Origin: Roseococcus pinisoli
Lineage (GTDB): Bacteria > Pseudomonadota > Alphaproteobacteria > Acetobacterales > Acetobacteraceae
Direction of reading: 5' to 3'
Length of the DNA stretch: 64,000 bases
Assembly (NCBI RefSeq): GCF_018413645.1
Contig: NZ_JAHCDA010000001.1
Location: 744,001-808,000 of the forward strand
Below, piece by piece: positions 33,859 through 43,279 of this stretch (positions are counted from its first letter, which is position 1; every line of letters starts with the position of its first letter). The notes under the pieces are model-generated. The model was not told the DNA's origin. It did not search any database and worked only from the letters and a program-made list of their open reading frames with translations. Position numbers and translations under genes: made by a program.

Positions 33859-34908
33859 ATGCGCGGCGCCAGGGGGCGCGGACACGAGGTGGTGGGCATC
33901 AGCGCCGAGGGGCCGCTGCTGGACCAGCCCCGCGAGGAAGGCTTCCGCGTCCTGCCGGTGCCGATGGCCCGCAGCCTGAACCCGCGCGACCACCTGCCCG
34001 CCTTCCACCAGCTGCGGCGGATCATGCGGGAGGAGCGGTTCGACCTCGTCCACGCCCATATGCCCATTTCCGGCTTCCTGGCGCGGGCGGCGGCGCGGGC
34101 CGAGGGCGTGCCGCGGGTGGCCTATACCTGCCACGGCTTCCTCTTCAACCAGCCCGGCCCGCTGTGGCGGCGCGGGCTCTCGCTCGGCGTCGAATGGCTA
34201 GGCGGGCGGATGACCGACACCTTCCTCACCGTCTCGGAGGAGGAGGCCGCGGATGCGCGGCGGCTGCGGATCCACCGCCACGCCACCGCCACCGGCAATG
34301 GGCGGGACCCCGCCCTCTTCCACCCCGACGCCGGGGCCCGCGCCGCGCTGCGCGCCGAGATGGGCCTCGCGGAGGGGGATTGCGTCGTCATCGGCATCTC
34401 CCGCCTCGTCCGGCACAAGGGCTGGCCGGAGCTGCTCCAGGCCATGGAGCGCGTGCCGGGTGCGCATCTCTGGGTCGTGGGCGAGCGCCTGCCGACCGAC
34501 CATGGCGAGGACCTGACCCCCCATTTCGCCCGTGCCGCCGAGGTGCTGGGCCCGCGCCTGAAGATGCTGGGCTACCGGCACGACGTGGCCCGCTGGCTCC
34601 AGGCCGCCGATATCTTCGCCCTGCCCAGCCATTTCGAGGGCCTGCCCATGTCGGTCATCGAGGCGATGCTGACCGGCCTGCCCGTCGTCGCCACCGATAT
34701 CAGCGGCTGCCGCGAGCAGGTGGTGAGCGGCGAGACCGGCTACCTGGTGCCGCCCATGCAGGTTTCGGGCCTCGCCGATGCGCTGGCCCGTCTGGCTGCC
34801 GACGCGCTGCTGCGGCAGAAAATGGGCGCGGCGGGCCTGGCCCGCGCCCGATCCCTTTTCACCGAGCAGGTGGTCGTCGACCGCACCCTCGACCTGCTCG
34901 GGCTATGA
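33859..34908 (+). CDS. Group 1 glycosyltransferase with unclear start
   Basis: A GT-B fold glycosyltransferase. The acceptor half includes [19 protein letters not shown]; the donor half has [16 protein letters not shown] and the E-x7-E region [16 protein letters not shown]. From the first ATG (33859) it has 349 residues but lacks its opening beta strand. The in-frame codons just upstream (33799-33858) read IKVLQLTNVDFSLRHFLLPL, exactly such a strand, and reach back to a stop at 33760 with no ATG, GTG or TTG between. GGAG at 33787 stands 8 bp before ATC at 33799. Translation may begin there, or the start codon is lost. It lies between the heparinase-like gene and purH, so an envelope polysaccharide role is likely. 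Confidence 0.85.
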   Translation: MRGARGRGHEVVGISAEGPLLDQPREEGFRVLPVPMARSLNPRDHLPAFHQLRRIMREERFDLVHAHMPISGFLARAAARAEGVPRVAYTCHGFLFNQPGPLWRRGLSLGVEWLGGRMTDTFLTVSEEEAADARRLRIHRHATATGNGRDPALFHPDAGARAALRAEMGLAEGDCVVIGISRLVRHKGWPELLQAMERVPGAHLWVVGERLPTDHGEDLTPHFARAAEVLGPRLKMLGYRHDVARWLQAADIFALPSHFEGLPMSVIEAMLTGLPVVATDISGCREQVVSGETGYLVPPMQVSGLADALARLAADALLRQKMGAAGLARARSLFTEQVVVDRTLDLLGL

Positions 34909-34918
34909 TGGACGCCCC

Positions 34919-36496
34919 ATGACCCAAGCCCTCCCCATCCGCCGCGCCCTGCTCTCCGTCTCCGACAAGACGGGCATCGTGGAATTCGCTCGCTTCCTGG
35001 CCGATCGCGGCGCCGAGATCCTCTCGACCGGCGGCACGGCCAAGGCCATCCGCGACGCCGGCATCCCGGTGAAGGACGTCAGCGAGCATACCGGCTTCCC
35101 CGAGATCCTGGACGGCCGCGTGAAGACGCTGGTGCCGCAGGTGCACGGCGGCATCCTGGGCCGGCGGGACGAGGCCTCGCACCTCGCGCAGATGGAGGAG
35201 CACGCCATCGCGCCGATCGATCTCGTGGCCGTGAACCTCTACCCCTTCGAGGCGACCGTCGCGAAGGGCGCCGCCTTCGAGGATTGCATCGAGAATATCG
35301 ACATCGGCGGCCCGGCCATGATCCGCAGCGCCGCCAAGAACTTCTCCGGCGTCGTGGTCTGCACGGAGCCGGCGCATCTCGCCCGCGTCACCGCCGAGAT
35401 CGAGGCCGAGGGCGGCACCTCGCTGGGCCTGCGCAAGGAGCTGGCGGCCGCCGCCTATGCCCGCACCGCGGCCTATGACGCCGCGATCTCCGGCTGGTTC
35501 GCCGGGCAGCTCGGCCAGGAATTCCCGCCGCGCCTCGCCGTCGCGGGCGTGCTGAAGCAGACGCTTCGCTACGGCGAGAACCCGCACCAGCAGGCCGGCT
35601 TCTACCTGAGCGGCGAGAGCCGCGAGGGCATCGCCACCGCGCGCCAGGTGCAGGGCAAGGAGCTCTCCTACAACAACCTCAACGACACCGACGCCGCCTA
35701 TGAATGCGTCGCCGAGTTCGACAAGCCCGCCATCGTCATCGTGAAGCACGCCAACCCCTGCGGCGTGGCCGAGGGCGCGGACCTGGCCTCGGCCTGGGAC
35801 AAGGCGCTGCTCTGCGATCCCGTCTCGGCCTTCGGCGGCATCGTGGCGGCCAATCGCAAGCTGGACGCCGCGGCGGCCGAGAAGATCGCCGCCATCTTCA
35901 CCGAGGTGGTCATCGCCCCCGATGCCGACGAGGCCGCCCAGGCCATCTTCGCCAAGAAGAAGAATCTTCGTCTGTTGCTGACCGGCGGGGTTCCCGACCC
36001 GGTGGCGCCCGGGATGTTCTTCAAAAGCGTGGCCGGCGGCTTCCTCGCCCAGTCGCGCGATGCCGGCCGCGTCACGGCCGAGACGCTGAAAATCGTGACC
36101 AAGCGCGCGCCGACCGAGGCCGAGATCGCCGACCTGCTCTTCGCCTTCCGCGTCTGCAAGCACGTGAAGTCCAACGCCATCATCTACGCCAAGGGCATGG
36201 CGACGGTGGGCATCGGCGCGGGCCAGATGAACCGCGTGGAGAGCAGCCGCATCGCCGCCTGGAAGTCCGAGGCGGCGGCCAAGGCGGCCGGCCTGCCCGA
36301 GCCGCTGGCCAAGGGCAGCGTCGTGGCGTCGGACGCCTTCTTCCCCTTCGCCGACGGGCTGGAGACGGCGGCGGCGGCGGGCGTGACGGCGGTGATCCAG
36401 CCGGGCGGCTCGATCCGCGACGCCGAGGTGATCGCGGCGGCCGATGCGGCGGGCCTCGCCATGGTCTTCACCGGCATGCGCCACTTCCGGCACTGA
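34919..36496 (+). CDS. purH: Bifunctional AICAR transformylase/IMP cyclohydrolase
   Basis: A 525-residue enzyme that performs the last two steps of IMP synthesis. The N-terminal MGS-like cyclohydrolase domain shows [23 protein letters not shown] and [15 protein letters not shown]. The transformylase domain (from about 200) shows [22 protein letters not shown] and [10 protein letters not shown], with the catalytic Lys-His pair. The final FFPFADGLE and QPGGSIRD are also typical. The gene begins 11 bp after the glycosyltransferase stop. Confidence 0.98.
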   Translation: MTQALPIRRALLSVSDKTGIVEFARFLADRGAEILSTGGTAKAIRDAGIPVKDVSEHTGFPEILDGRVKTLVPQVHGGILGRRDEASHLAQMEEHAIAPIDLVAVNLYPFEATVAKGAAFEDCIENIDIGGPAMIRSAAKNFSGVVVCTEPAHLARVTAEIEAEGGTSLGLRKELAAAAYARTAAYDAAISGWFAGQLGQEFPPRLAVAGVLKQTLRYGENPHQQAGFYLSGESREGIATARQVQGKELSYNNLNDTDAAYECVAEFDKPAIVIVKHANPCGVAEGADLASAWDKALLCDPVSAFGGIVAANRKLDAAAAEKIAAIFTEVVIAPDADEAAQAIFAKKKNLRLLLTGGVPDPVAPGMFFKSVAGGFLAQSRDAGRVTAETLKIVTKRAPTEAEIADLLFAFRVCKHVKSNAIIYAKGMATVGIGAGQMNRVESSRIAAWKSEAAAKAAGLPEPLAKGSVVASDAFFPFADGLETAAAAGVTAVIQPGGSIRDAEVIAAADAAGLAMVFTGMRHFRH

Positions 36497-36514
36497 TCCG
36501 GCCCTCAGACGCCG

Positions 36515-36533
36515 GGCGCGCGCTCCGCGCGCC
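36515..36533 (+). terminator. Hairpin after purH
   Basis: Perfect arms GGCGCGCG and CGCGCGCC with a 3-base loop, 19 bp past the purH stop. No T-run follows; it is a candidate terminator only. Confidence 0.4.
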
Positions 36534-36637
36534 TGGCCATTGCGGCCGGCGCCTCGTAGCGCGTCCAATGCTCTGCTTCGCCACGAATCCGGTTGCGGCG
36601 CATAATGGGCGGATGCGTAGAAGAAGCGGGTTCGGCG

Positions 36638-38239
36638 ATGTCGGTTGAAGTTGTGCTGCTGGGGCTCGCCCTCCTGCTGCTGCTGGCGGTCCTGGCCGTG
36701 CTGCTTACGCGCCGGCCGCCCTCCGATCCCACCCTGCCCCTCCTCCAGGCCGCGCAGGAGCGGCAGGCCACCGCGCTGGCCAGCGCGCGCGAGGCGCTGG
36801 CCGGCGACATCGCGCGGCAGAAGGCCGAGTTCTCGCTGGAGCTCCAGGGCTTCACCACGGAACAGACCCGGGCGCTGAACGGCGCGCTGCTGAAGCAGAC
36901 CGAGAGCCTGGCCTCCATGGAGAAGGCGCTGCTCGAGCGCCTGACCGCCGATGCGAAGTCCACGCAGGAGGCCACCGCCGGGCAGACCGGGGCGCTGAAC
37001 GCGGCCCTCCTGCGGCAGACGGAATCCCTCGCCGCCATGGAGAAGGCCTTGCTGGAGCGCCTGGGCGCCGATGCCAAGGCCGCGCTGGAGGCCACCACCG
37101 CCGAGGGCGGCCGCGCGCGCGACGCCACCGCCGAGCAGACCAAGGCGCTCAACGCCGCGATGCTGAAGCAGACGGAATCGCTCTCGGCCATGGAGAAGGC
37201 GCTGGTGGAGCGCCTGACCGCCGACGCGAAATCCACCCAGGAGGCCATGAGCGCGGAGACCGCGCGCTCGCGCGACGTGCTCGACAAGAAGCTCACCGAG
37301 ATGCGCGAGAACAACGAGAAGCGCCTCGCCGAGATCCAGAAGAGCGTGAACGAACAGCTCGCCGGCGCCGTCGAGAAGCAGATGAACGAGAGCTTCAACC
37401 GCGTCATCGACCAGTTCACCGCGGTCCAGAAGGCGATGGGCGACGTGCAGGCCGTTACGGCCCAGATCGGCGACATCAAGCGGCTCTTCGGCAATGTGAA
37501 GACGCGCGGCGGCTGGGGCGAAACCCAGGTGAAGGCGCTGCTGGACGACATCCTCCCGGAGGGGTCCTACGAGGTGAACGTCCGGCTGCGGGAAGGCAGC
37601 TCGGACAGCGTCGAATTCTGCGTGGTCATGCCGATGCAGGGCAGCGAGCGCGTGCTGCTGCCGGTGGACGCGAAATTTCCCATCGAGGATTACGAACGCC
37701 TGCTCACGGCCTGGGAAACGGCCGACCCCATCGCGGAGATCGCCGCCCGCAAGGGTCTCGAGAACCGCATCCGCGGCGAGGCCCAGAAGATCGCCCAGAA
37801 GTACATCTGCCCGCCGCGCACGGTGGAATTCGGCGTGATGTACCTGCCGACGGAAGGTCTCTACGCCGAGGTCGCGCGCATCCCCGGCCTCATCGACGAT
37901 GTGGGCCGCGTCCATCGCGTGCTCATCCTCGGCCCCACGCTGCTGCCGGCGCTGCTGCGGACCATCCAGCTCGGCCATGTCACGCTGGCGCTTTCTAAGA
38001 ACGCGGAATCCGTGCGGGAACTGCTCTCGGCGACCAAGGCCGAGATGTCGAAGATGGACGGCGTGCTGAGCTCCCTCGGCAAGCAGGTCGGCACCGTGCA
38101 GAACACCATCGGCAAGGCGCAGGTCCGCACCCGCGCCATCTCCCGCAAGCTCCGCGGCATGGACGCCCTGCCCGGCGAGCGCGTAGAGCAGATCTTCGAG
38201 CTCGAGCAGGAGATCGCCGAGGACGACGAAGAGGCATGA
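36638..38239 (+). CDS. rmuC: DNA recombination protein RmuC
   Basis: A 533-residue protein: one N-terminal membrane helix, a long coiled coil to about residue 250, then the RmuC domain (GNVKTRGGWGETQVKALLDDILPEGSYE, LPVDAKFPIEDYERLL and FGVMYLPTEGLYAEV). RmuC limits DNA inversions at short repeats in E. coli; the nuclease-like fold has a PD-(D/E)xK look. The coiled coil holds three copies of an about 40-residue unit with QTESL and MEKALLERL. Its stop overlaps the CNT transporter start (ATGA). Confidence 0.93.
   Translation: MSVEVVLLGLALLLLLAVLAVLLTRRPPSDPTLPLLQAAQERQATALASAREALAGDIARQKAEFSLELQGFTTEQTRALNGALLKQTESLASMEKALLERLTADAKSTQEATAGQTGALNAALLRQTESLAAMEKALLERLGADAKAALEATTAEGGRARDATAEQTKALNAAMLKQTESLSAMEKALVERLTADAKSTQEAMSAETARSRDVLDKKLTEMRENNEKRLAEIQKSVNEQLAGAVEKQMNESFNRVIDQFTAVQKAMGDVQAVTAQIGDIKRLFGNVKTRGGWGETQVKALLDDILPEGSYEVNVRLREGSSDSVEFCVVMPMQGSERVLLPVDAKFPIEDYERLLTAWETADPIAEIAARKGLENRIRGEAQKIAQKYICPPRTVEFGVMYLPTEGLYAEVARIPGLIDDVGRVHRVLILGPTLLPALLRTIQLGHVTLALSKNAESVRELLSATKAEMSKMDGVLSSLGKQVGTVQNTIGKAQVRTRAISRKLRGMDALPGERVEQIFELEQEIAEDDEEA
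36860..37282 (+). repeat. Three in-frame repeats in the RmuC coiled coil
   Basis: Units begin near 36860, 36980 and 37133, each coding xQTxALNxALLxQTESLxxMEKAL and a following ERL-xADAK stretch. Spacing is 120 and then 153 bp, so the second unit carries an 11-residue insertion. The units share many bases, not only residues, which points to internal duplication. Confidence 0.7.
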
Positions 38240-39474
38240 GCCTCCTGCAGGCACAGTCCGCCCTGGGGCTCGGGCTGCTGTGCCTGCTCGCCTGGGCGCT
38301 CGGCGGCTTTCGGCGCGTCGCCTCCTGGCGCGTGGTCGTCGGCGGCCTGGTCGGGCTGATCGGCATCGCCGCGCTGCTGCTGCACGTGCCGCCGCTGCGG
38401 GCGGTCTTCGCGCTGATCGGCCGGGGCGTGGATGCGCTGGCGCGCGCGACCCAGGCCGGCACCTCGCTGGTCTTCGGCTATCTCGGCGGCGGCCCGCTTC
38501 CCTTCCAGGAGACCGCGCCCGGCAGCAGCTTCATCCTGTTCTTCCAGGCGCTGCCGCTGGTGCTGCTGGTCGGCGCGCTCTCGGCGGTGCTCTACCACTG
38601 GCGCATCCTGCCCTTCGTGGTGCGGCTGCTGGCCGGCGGGCTGAGGCGCCTGCTAGGGCTGGGCGGCGCGGCCGGCTTCTCCGTCGCGGCCAATGTCTTC
38701 GTCGGCATGGTCGAGGCGCCGCTGCTGATCCGCCCCTGGCTCGGCCGCCTCACGCGGTCGGAGCTCTTCGTCGTCATGGTCGCGGGGCTCGCGACCATCT
38801 CGGGCAACATGCTCGTCGTCTATGCACTCATGATCTCCCAGGTGGTGCCGGATGCGGCGGGGCAGCTGCTGACCGCCTCGCTGATGGGCGCGCCGGCGGC
38901 CGTGCTGGCGGCCTCGCTGATGATCCCCGCGACCGGCGTCACCGAAGGCGAGGCCGAGGCGCCGCGCCTGCATGCCAGCACCATGGAGGCCCTGCTCCAG
39001 GGCACGGCCGACGGGCTGCAGCTGCTGCTCGGCATCATGGCGACGCTGATCGTCTTCGTGGCGCTGGTGGCGCTCGGCAACGAGATCCTGCGCCCGCTGC
39101 TCGGCCTGTCGCTGGAGCAGATCGCCGGATGGCTCTTCTGGCCGCTGGCCTGGGCCATGGGCGTGCCGGCGGAGGAGAGCCGCGTGGTCGGCCAGTCGCT
39201 CGGCGTGAAGGTCGTGGTGAACGAGTTCGTCTCCTACCTGGAGCTGGCGCGCAGCGGCGGCGCCGGGCTGTCCGAACGCTCGCGCCTCATCCTCACCTAC
39301 GCGCTCTGCGGCTTCACCAATTTCGGCTCGCTCGGGATCATGCTGGGCGGCCTCTGCGCCATGTGCCCGGAGCGGCGGCCGGAGATCGTCTCCCTCGGCC
39401 TGAAATCCCTCGCCGCGGCCACCATCGCCTGCTGCATGCTGGGGGCGACCGTCGGGGTACTGACGCCGCCGTGA
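38236..39474 (+). CDS. Concentrative nucleoside transporter (CNT/NupC family)
   Basis: A 412-residue membrane protein in the CNT layout. An N-terminal set of helices is followed by the gate domain (GFSVAANVFVGMVEAPLLIRPWLGRLTRSELFVVMVAGLATISG) and the C-terminal transport domain with VNEFVSYLEL and TYALCGFTNFGSLGIMLGG. The E-A-P-L and N-E-F residues line the nucleoside site in studied members. It probably takes up nucleosides with H+ or Na+. Translationally coupled to rmuC. Confidence 0.92.
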   Translation: MSLLQAQSALGLGLLCLLAWALGGFRRVASWRVVVGGLVGLIGIAALLLHVPPLRAVFALIGRGVDALARATQAGTSLVFGYLGGGPLPFQETAPGSSFILFFQALPLVLLVGALSAVLYHWRILPFVVRLLAGGLRRLLGLGGAAGFSVAANVFVGMVEAPLLIRPWLGRLTRSELFVVMVAGLATISGNMLVVYALMISQVVPDAAGQLLTASLMGAPAAVLAASLMIPATGVTEGEAEAPRLHASTMEALLQGTADGLQLLLGIMATLIVFVALVALGNEILRPLLGLSLEQIAGWLFWPLAWAMGVPAEESRVVGQSLGVKVVVNEFVSYLELARSGGAGLSERSRLILTYALCGFTNFGSLGIMLGGLCAMCPERRPEIVSLGLKSLAAATIACCMLGATVGVLTPP

Positions 39475-39513
39475 GGGCGCGGTAGCCTCCGCGAAACCCG
39501 CCTGGAGTGCGCC

Positions 39514-40839
39514 ATGTCCCACCTCGTCCATCGCAACCTCAACGTCGATCCGCCGATCGCCGTCTTCGGCCAGGGCATCTGGCTGCGCGAGGCCTCGGGC
39601 CATGAGGTGATCGACGGTTCGGGCGGCGCGGCGGTGGCCTGCCTGGGCCACGGCAACCCCCACGTCCTCGACGCCATGCGCGCCCAGCTCGAGAAGCTGA
39701 CCTATGCGCACACCGCCCTCTTTTCCTGCGAGAGCGCCGAGAAGCTCGCGGACAAGCTGGTGGGCCACAAGCCGGGCGGGCTGAGCCACGCCTATTTCGT
39801 CTCCTCGGGCAGCGAGGGGATGGAGGCCGCGATCAAGATGGCGCGGCAGTACTTCGTCGAGATCGGGCAGCCCCAGCGCCAGCACTACATCGCGCGCAAG
39901 CAGAGCTACCACGGCAACACGCTCGGCGCGCTCTCCGCCGGCGGCAATGCCATGCGGCGCAAGCCCTATGCGCCCATCCTGAGCCCGGCCTTCAGCCACG
40001 TCTCGGCCTGCTACGCCTATCGCGACCGCGCCGACCATGAAAGCGACGCCGACTACGTGCAGCGCCTGGCCGACGAGCTGGAGGCGGAGTTCCAGCGCCT
40101 CGGCCCACAGAACGTCATCGCCTTCTGCGCCGAGACGGTGGTGGGCGCGACGCTGGGCTGCGTCGCCGCCCTGCCCGGCTACTTCCCCGCGATGCGCGCG
40201 GTCTGCGACCGGCACGGCGCGCTGCTCATCCTCGACGAGGTGATGAGCGGCATGGGCCGCTGCGGCACCATGCACAGCTGGGAGCAGGAGGGCATCGTCC
40301 CCGACATCCAGGTGATCGCGAAGGGCCTGGGCGGCGGCTACCAGCCGATCGGGGGCATCCTGGCGCAGGAGAAGGTGATCGCCGCCATCCGGGACGGTTC
40401 CGGCGGCTTCATGCACGGCCACACCTACCAGGCGCATCCCATGGCCTGCGCCGCCGCGCTGGCCGTGCAGGAGGTGATCGAGAAGGAGAACCTCCTCGGC
40501 AACGTGCAGGCGATGGGCGCGCTGCTGGAGCAGCGGCTGACCGAGCGGCTGGGCAACCATCGCCATATCGGCGACATCCGCGGCCGCGGCCTCTTCTGGG
40601 CCATCGAGCTGGTGCAGGACCGCGGCAGCAAGGCCGTCTTCGACCCGAAGCTGAAGATGAACGAGCGCGTGCGCAAGGAAGCCTATGCGCGCGGCCTCGG
40701 CTGCTACCCGATGGGCGGCACGATCGACGGCCTGCAGGGCGACCACGTGATCCTGGCGCCGCCCTACACCGTCACCGCGGCCGAGGTCGACATGATCGCG
40801 GAGCGCTTCGGCGACGCGGTGGAAGCCGCGCTGGCCTGA
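39514..40839 (+). CDS. Class III (omega-type) aminotransferase
   Basis: A 441-residue PLP enzyme. FVSSGSEGMEAAIKMAR binds the cofactor phosphate, LLILDEVMSGMGR gives the aspartate to the pyridine nitrogen, and VIAKGLGGGYQPIGG carries the Schiff-base lysine. HTYQAHPMACAAAL completes the site from the other subunit. The substrate could be an omega-amino acid or polyamine; a distinct branch close to this one is often simply named aspartate aminotransferase family. Apparently its own transcription unit. Confidence 0.9.
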   Translation: MSHLVHRNLNVDPPIAVFGQGIWLREASGHEVIDGSGGAAVACLGHGNPHVLDAMRAQLEKLTYAHTALFSCESAEKLADKLVGHKPGGLSHAYFVSSGSEGMEAAIKMARQYFVEIGQPQRQHYIARKQSYHGNTLGALSAGGNAMRRKPYAPILSPAFSHVSACYAYRDRADHESDADYVQRLADELEAEFQRLGPQNVIAFCAETVVGATLGCVAALPGYFPAMRAVCDRHGALLILDEVMSGMGRCGTMHSWEQEGIVPDIQVIAKGLGGGYQPIGGILAQEKVIAAIRDGSGGFMHGHTYQAHPMACAAALAVQEVIEKENLLGNVQAMGALLEQRLTERLGNHRHIGDIRGRGLFWAIELVQDRGSKAVFDPKLKMNERVRKEAYARGLGCYPMGGTIDGLQGDHVILAPPYTVTAAEVDMIAERFGDAVEAALA

Positions 40840-40849
40840 CGCATAGCTA

Positions 40850-40896
40850 AGGGGCCTTGCCCCTCGGGGCTGTGGGGAGAGCCTTCCCCACAGCCC
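40850..40896 (+). terminator. Tandem hairpins after the aminotransferase
   Basis: AGGGGC/GCCCCT (40850-40864), then a strong 12-bp stem GGGCTGTGGGGA/TCCCCACAGCCC (40867-40896) with a 6-base loop. The first stem resembles the GGGGC stems of the composite elements near 14406 and 16944. There is no T-run. Confidence 0.45.
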
Positions 40897-40982
40897 GCCG
40901 ACTTCCAGGATTTTCCCCGTTTTTCGATGTTCCGTCTCCACAGGGGTTGAAGCGCACCCCATCACGTAACATCATATGATAC

Positions 40983-41447
40983 ATGAAACGGGACAGCAGA
41001 CTTTCCGGCGTCCTCCACGTCCTGCTCCACATGGCAGAGGTGGATGGACCCGTGACCTCGGAAACCATGGCGCAGGCCATGAGCACCAATCCCGCCGTGA
41101 TCCGCCGGATCATGGCCGGCCTCCGCGAGGCAGGATTCGTCCGGTCGGAGAAGGGGCATGGCGGCGGCTGGACCATCGCCCGCAACCTCGCCGCCATCAC
41201 GCTCCGCGATGTCTACGTGGCGCTCGGAACGCCCGAGCTCTTCGCCATGGGCAACCGCACCGAAGCCCCGGGGTGCCTGGTGGAGCAGGCGGTGAACGCC
41301 GCGCTGGACGGCGCCTTCCGCGAGGCCGAGGCGCTGCTGCTCGACCGGTTCGGCGCGGTGACGCTGGCCGAGCTCAGCGCGGATTTCCACGCCCGCATGG
41401 TTGCGAGCGGCAAGACCATCGACCTGGAGACGGTTCATGCAGTTTGA
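40983..41447 (+). CDS. Rrf2-family transcriptional regulator
   Basis: A 154-residue regulator with the Rrf2 winged helix at the N-terminus: [12 protein letters not shown], then [29 protein letters not shown] and SEKGHGGGW. It has only one cysteine in the region where iron-sulphur Rrf2 proteins have three, so it is probably of the cluster-free, YwnA/NsrR-outlier type. Its stop lies 11 bp inside the next gene, so it surely belongs with that flavoprotein. Confidence 0.92.
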   Translation: MKRDSRLSGVLHVLLHMAEVDGPVTSETMAQAMSTNPAVIRRIMAGLREAGFVRSEKGHGGGWTIARNLAAITLRDVYVALGTPELFAMGNRTEAPGCLVEQAVNAALDGAFREAEALLLDRFGAVTLAELSADFHARMVASGKTIDLETVHAV

Positions 41448-42345
41448 CGCCCTCATCATCGGCGGGAGCTTCGCCGGGCTTTCCGCCGCCATTCCCATCG
41501 CCCGCGCGCGCCGTTCGGTCTGCGTGATCGACGGCGGCAGCCCGCGCAACCGCTTCGCCGCGGCCTCGCACGGCTTCTTCGGCCTGGACGGGCACGATCC
41601 CCGCAGCATGATCGCCACGGCGCGGGAGCAGCTGCAGCGCTATCCCACCGCGCAGACCCTGGCCGACGAGGCGGTCGCCGCCCGGGCCGTCGATGGCGGC
41701 TTCGAGGTGACGCTGAAAGGCGGCGGGACGCTGACCGCAGCCAAGCTGCTGCTGGCCTTCGGCGTCTCCGACGTGCTGCCCGAGCTGCCCGGCATCGCCG
41801 AGCGCTGGGGCAAGAGCGTGCTCCACTGCCCCTACTGCCACGGCTTCGAATATGCCGGGGAGCGCCTCGGCGTGCTGGGATCCACGCCGATGTCGGCGCA
41901 CAAGGCGCTGCTGATCGCCGAATGGGGCCCCACGACCCTGTATCTCGACGGCGGCGAGGCGCCGGACGAGGAGGTCCGGGCGAAGCTGGCCCGGCGCGGG
42001 GTGGCGATCGAGCCGGCGCGAATCACCGCTCTCGAAGGGGCGGAGGGCACGCTTTCGGCGCTGCTGCTGGAGGACGGGCGGAAGGCGGCCATCGACGCGC
42101 TCTACGTCGCGCCGCCCTGGCGCCTCAACAGCCCGATCGCGGAGCAGCTCGGCTGCGTCGTGGACGAAGGTCCCTTCGGGCCCACCATCCGCACCGATGG
42201 CGGGAAGCTGACCACGGTGCCCGGCGTCTATGCCGCGGGCGATATCGCGCGGGCGCCGCATAATGCGAGCTGGGCCGCCTCCGACGGCGTCACCGCCGGG
42301 GTCTTCCTGCACCAGTCGCTGGTCTTCGAGCCGCTCGCGGCCTGA
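41437..42345 (+). CDS. Thioredoxin-reductase-like FAD/NAD(P) oxidoreductase
   Basis: A 302-residue flavoprotein. [13 protein letters not shown] is the FAD motif, HCPYCHG the redox CxxC, and GVYAAGDIA the second FAD motif. The residue pattern after Cxx[15 protein letters not shown], marks the small bacterial subgroup usually found beside Rrf2- or MarR-type regulators. The usual NAD(P) site GxGxxA reads LGSTPMSAH, so cofactor use may differ from true thioredoxin reductase. It may act in a thiol or electrophile stress response controlled by the overlapping regulator. Confidence 0.9.
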   Translation: MQFDALIIGGSFAGLSAAIPIARARRSVCVIDGGSPRNRFAAASHGFFGLDGHDPRSMIATAREQLQRYPTAQTLADEAVAARAVDGGFEVTLKGGGTLTAAKLLLAFGVSDVLPELPGIAERWGKSVLHCPYCHGFEYAGERLGVLGSTPMSAHKALLIAEWGPTTLYLDGGEAPDEEVRAKLARRGVAIEPARITALEGAEGTLSALLLEDGRKAAIDALYVAPPWRLNSPIAEQLGCVVDEGPFGPTIRTDGGKLTTVPGVYAAGDIARAPHNASWAASDGVTAGVFLHQSLVFEPLAA

Positions 42346-42366
42346 ACGGCCACGGGCGGAGGTCTC

Positions 42367-42951
42367 CTAGCGGCGCGCCTTGAAGGCCGCCGCCAGCGTG
42401 CCGTCATCCAGCACGTCGAGCGCCCCGCCCATCGGCACGCCCTGGGCGAGGCGCGTCACCTGCACCTCGAGCGGGGCGAGCCGCTCGGCGAGGTAATGGG
42501 CGGTCGTCGCGCCCTCCACCGTGGCGGGCAGGGCCAGGATGATCTCCCGCGCCCCCGCCGCCCGCGCCATGAGCGGGGCGATGGAAAGCTCCTCCGGCCC
42601 CACGCCGCCGAGCGCGGAGAGCGTGCCGCCCAGCACGTGATAGGAGCCGTGATGGGCCTGCGCGCGCTCCAGCGCCCAGAGCTCCGCCACGCCTTCGACG
42701 ACGCAGATCAGCCCATGGTCGCGATGGTTGTCGCCGCAGATCCGGCAGGGATCGCTGGTATCGAGGTTGCCGCAGACGCTGCACGGCCGCACCGCCGCCG
42801 CCGCCGAGCGCAGCGCCTCGGCCAGCGGCAGCATCCGCGTCTCGGGCGCCATCAGCATGCGGAGCGCCGCCCGCCTCGCGCTGCGCCGCCCGTAGCCGGG
42901 CAGCTTCGCCAGCAGCGCGATCAGATTCTCGACGGGATCGTCGGCGCGCAT
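42367..42951 (-). CDS. recR: Recombination mediator protein RecR
   Basis: A 194-residue protein of the RecFOR pathway that helps load RecA at gaps. LPGYGRRSARRAAL is the helix-hairpin-helix. The zinc motif is CSVCGNLDTSDPCRICGD. The Toprim part reads ICVVEGVAELWALE and YHVLGGTLSAL, and the late LAQGVPMGGALDVLDDGTL is the usual end. It follows ebfC by 4 bp in the conserved dnaX-ebfC-recR order. Confidence 0.97.
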   Translation of the reverse strand: MRADDPVENLIALLAKLPGYGRRSARRAALRMLMAPETRMLPLAEALRSAAAAVRPCSVCGNLDTSDPCRICGDNHRDHGLICVVEGVAELWALERAQAHHGSYHVLGGTLSALGGVGPEELSIAPLMARAAGAREIILALPATVEGATTAHYLAERLAPLEVQVTRLAQGVPMGGALDVLDDGTLAAAFKARR

Positions 42952-42955
42952 CGCC

Positions 42956-43279
42956 TCAGAAGGGGAGCTTCAGCCCGGGCGGGAGGGACATGCCGGCCGT
43001 GGCCTTCTGCATCTCCTCGGCCATCGTGGCCTCGACCTTCTGCTTCGCATCGGCATGCGCCGCCACGATCAGGTCCTCCAGGACCTCGCGGTCGTCGGCC
43101 ACCATGAGCGAGGGGTCGATGCTGATGCGGCGCAGGTCGCCCTTGCCCGTCAGGCGGACCTTCACCATGCCGGCGCCCGACTGGCCCTCGACCTCGGTCG
43201 ATTCCAGCTTCGCCTGCATCTCCGCCATGCGGCTCTGCATCTGCTGGGCCTGCTTCAGCATGTTGCCGAGATTCTTCAA
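42956..43279 (-). CDS. YbaB/EbfC family nucleoid-associated protein
   Basis: A 107-residue DNA-binding protein. It starts MKNLGNMLKQAQQMQSRMAEMQ, the standard amphipathic helix of the family, has GMVKVRLTGKGDLRRISIDPSL in the sheet, and ends with GMSLPPGLKLPF. The protein binds DNA as a tweezer-like dimer. It starts directly next to the dnaX stop, so the genes are coupled. Confidence 0.96.
   Translation of the reverse strand: MKNLGNMLKQAQQMQSRMAEMQAKLESTEVEGQSGAGMVKVRLTGKGDLRRISIDPSLMVADDREVLEDLIVAAHADAKQKVEATMAEEMQKATAGMSLPPGLKLPF

Noticed and set aside
34859-38254. A 1131-codon open frame on the minus strand across purH and rmuC
   Set aside because: It is the mirror of two clear genes, with a low-complexity His/Gly/Arg/Ala protein and no domain; long antisense frames are expected at this GC content.
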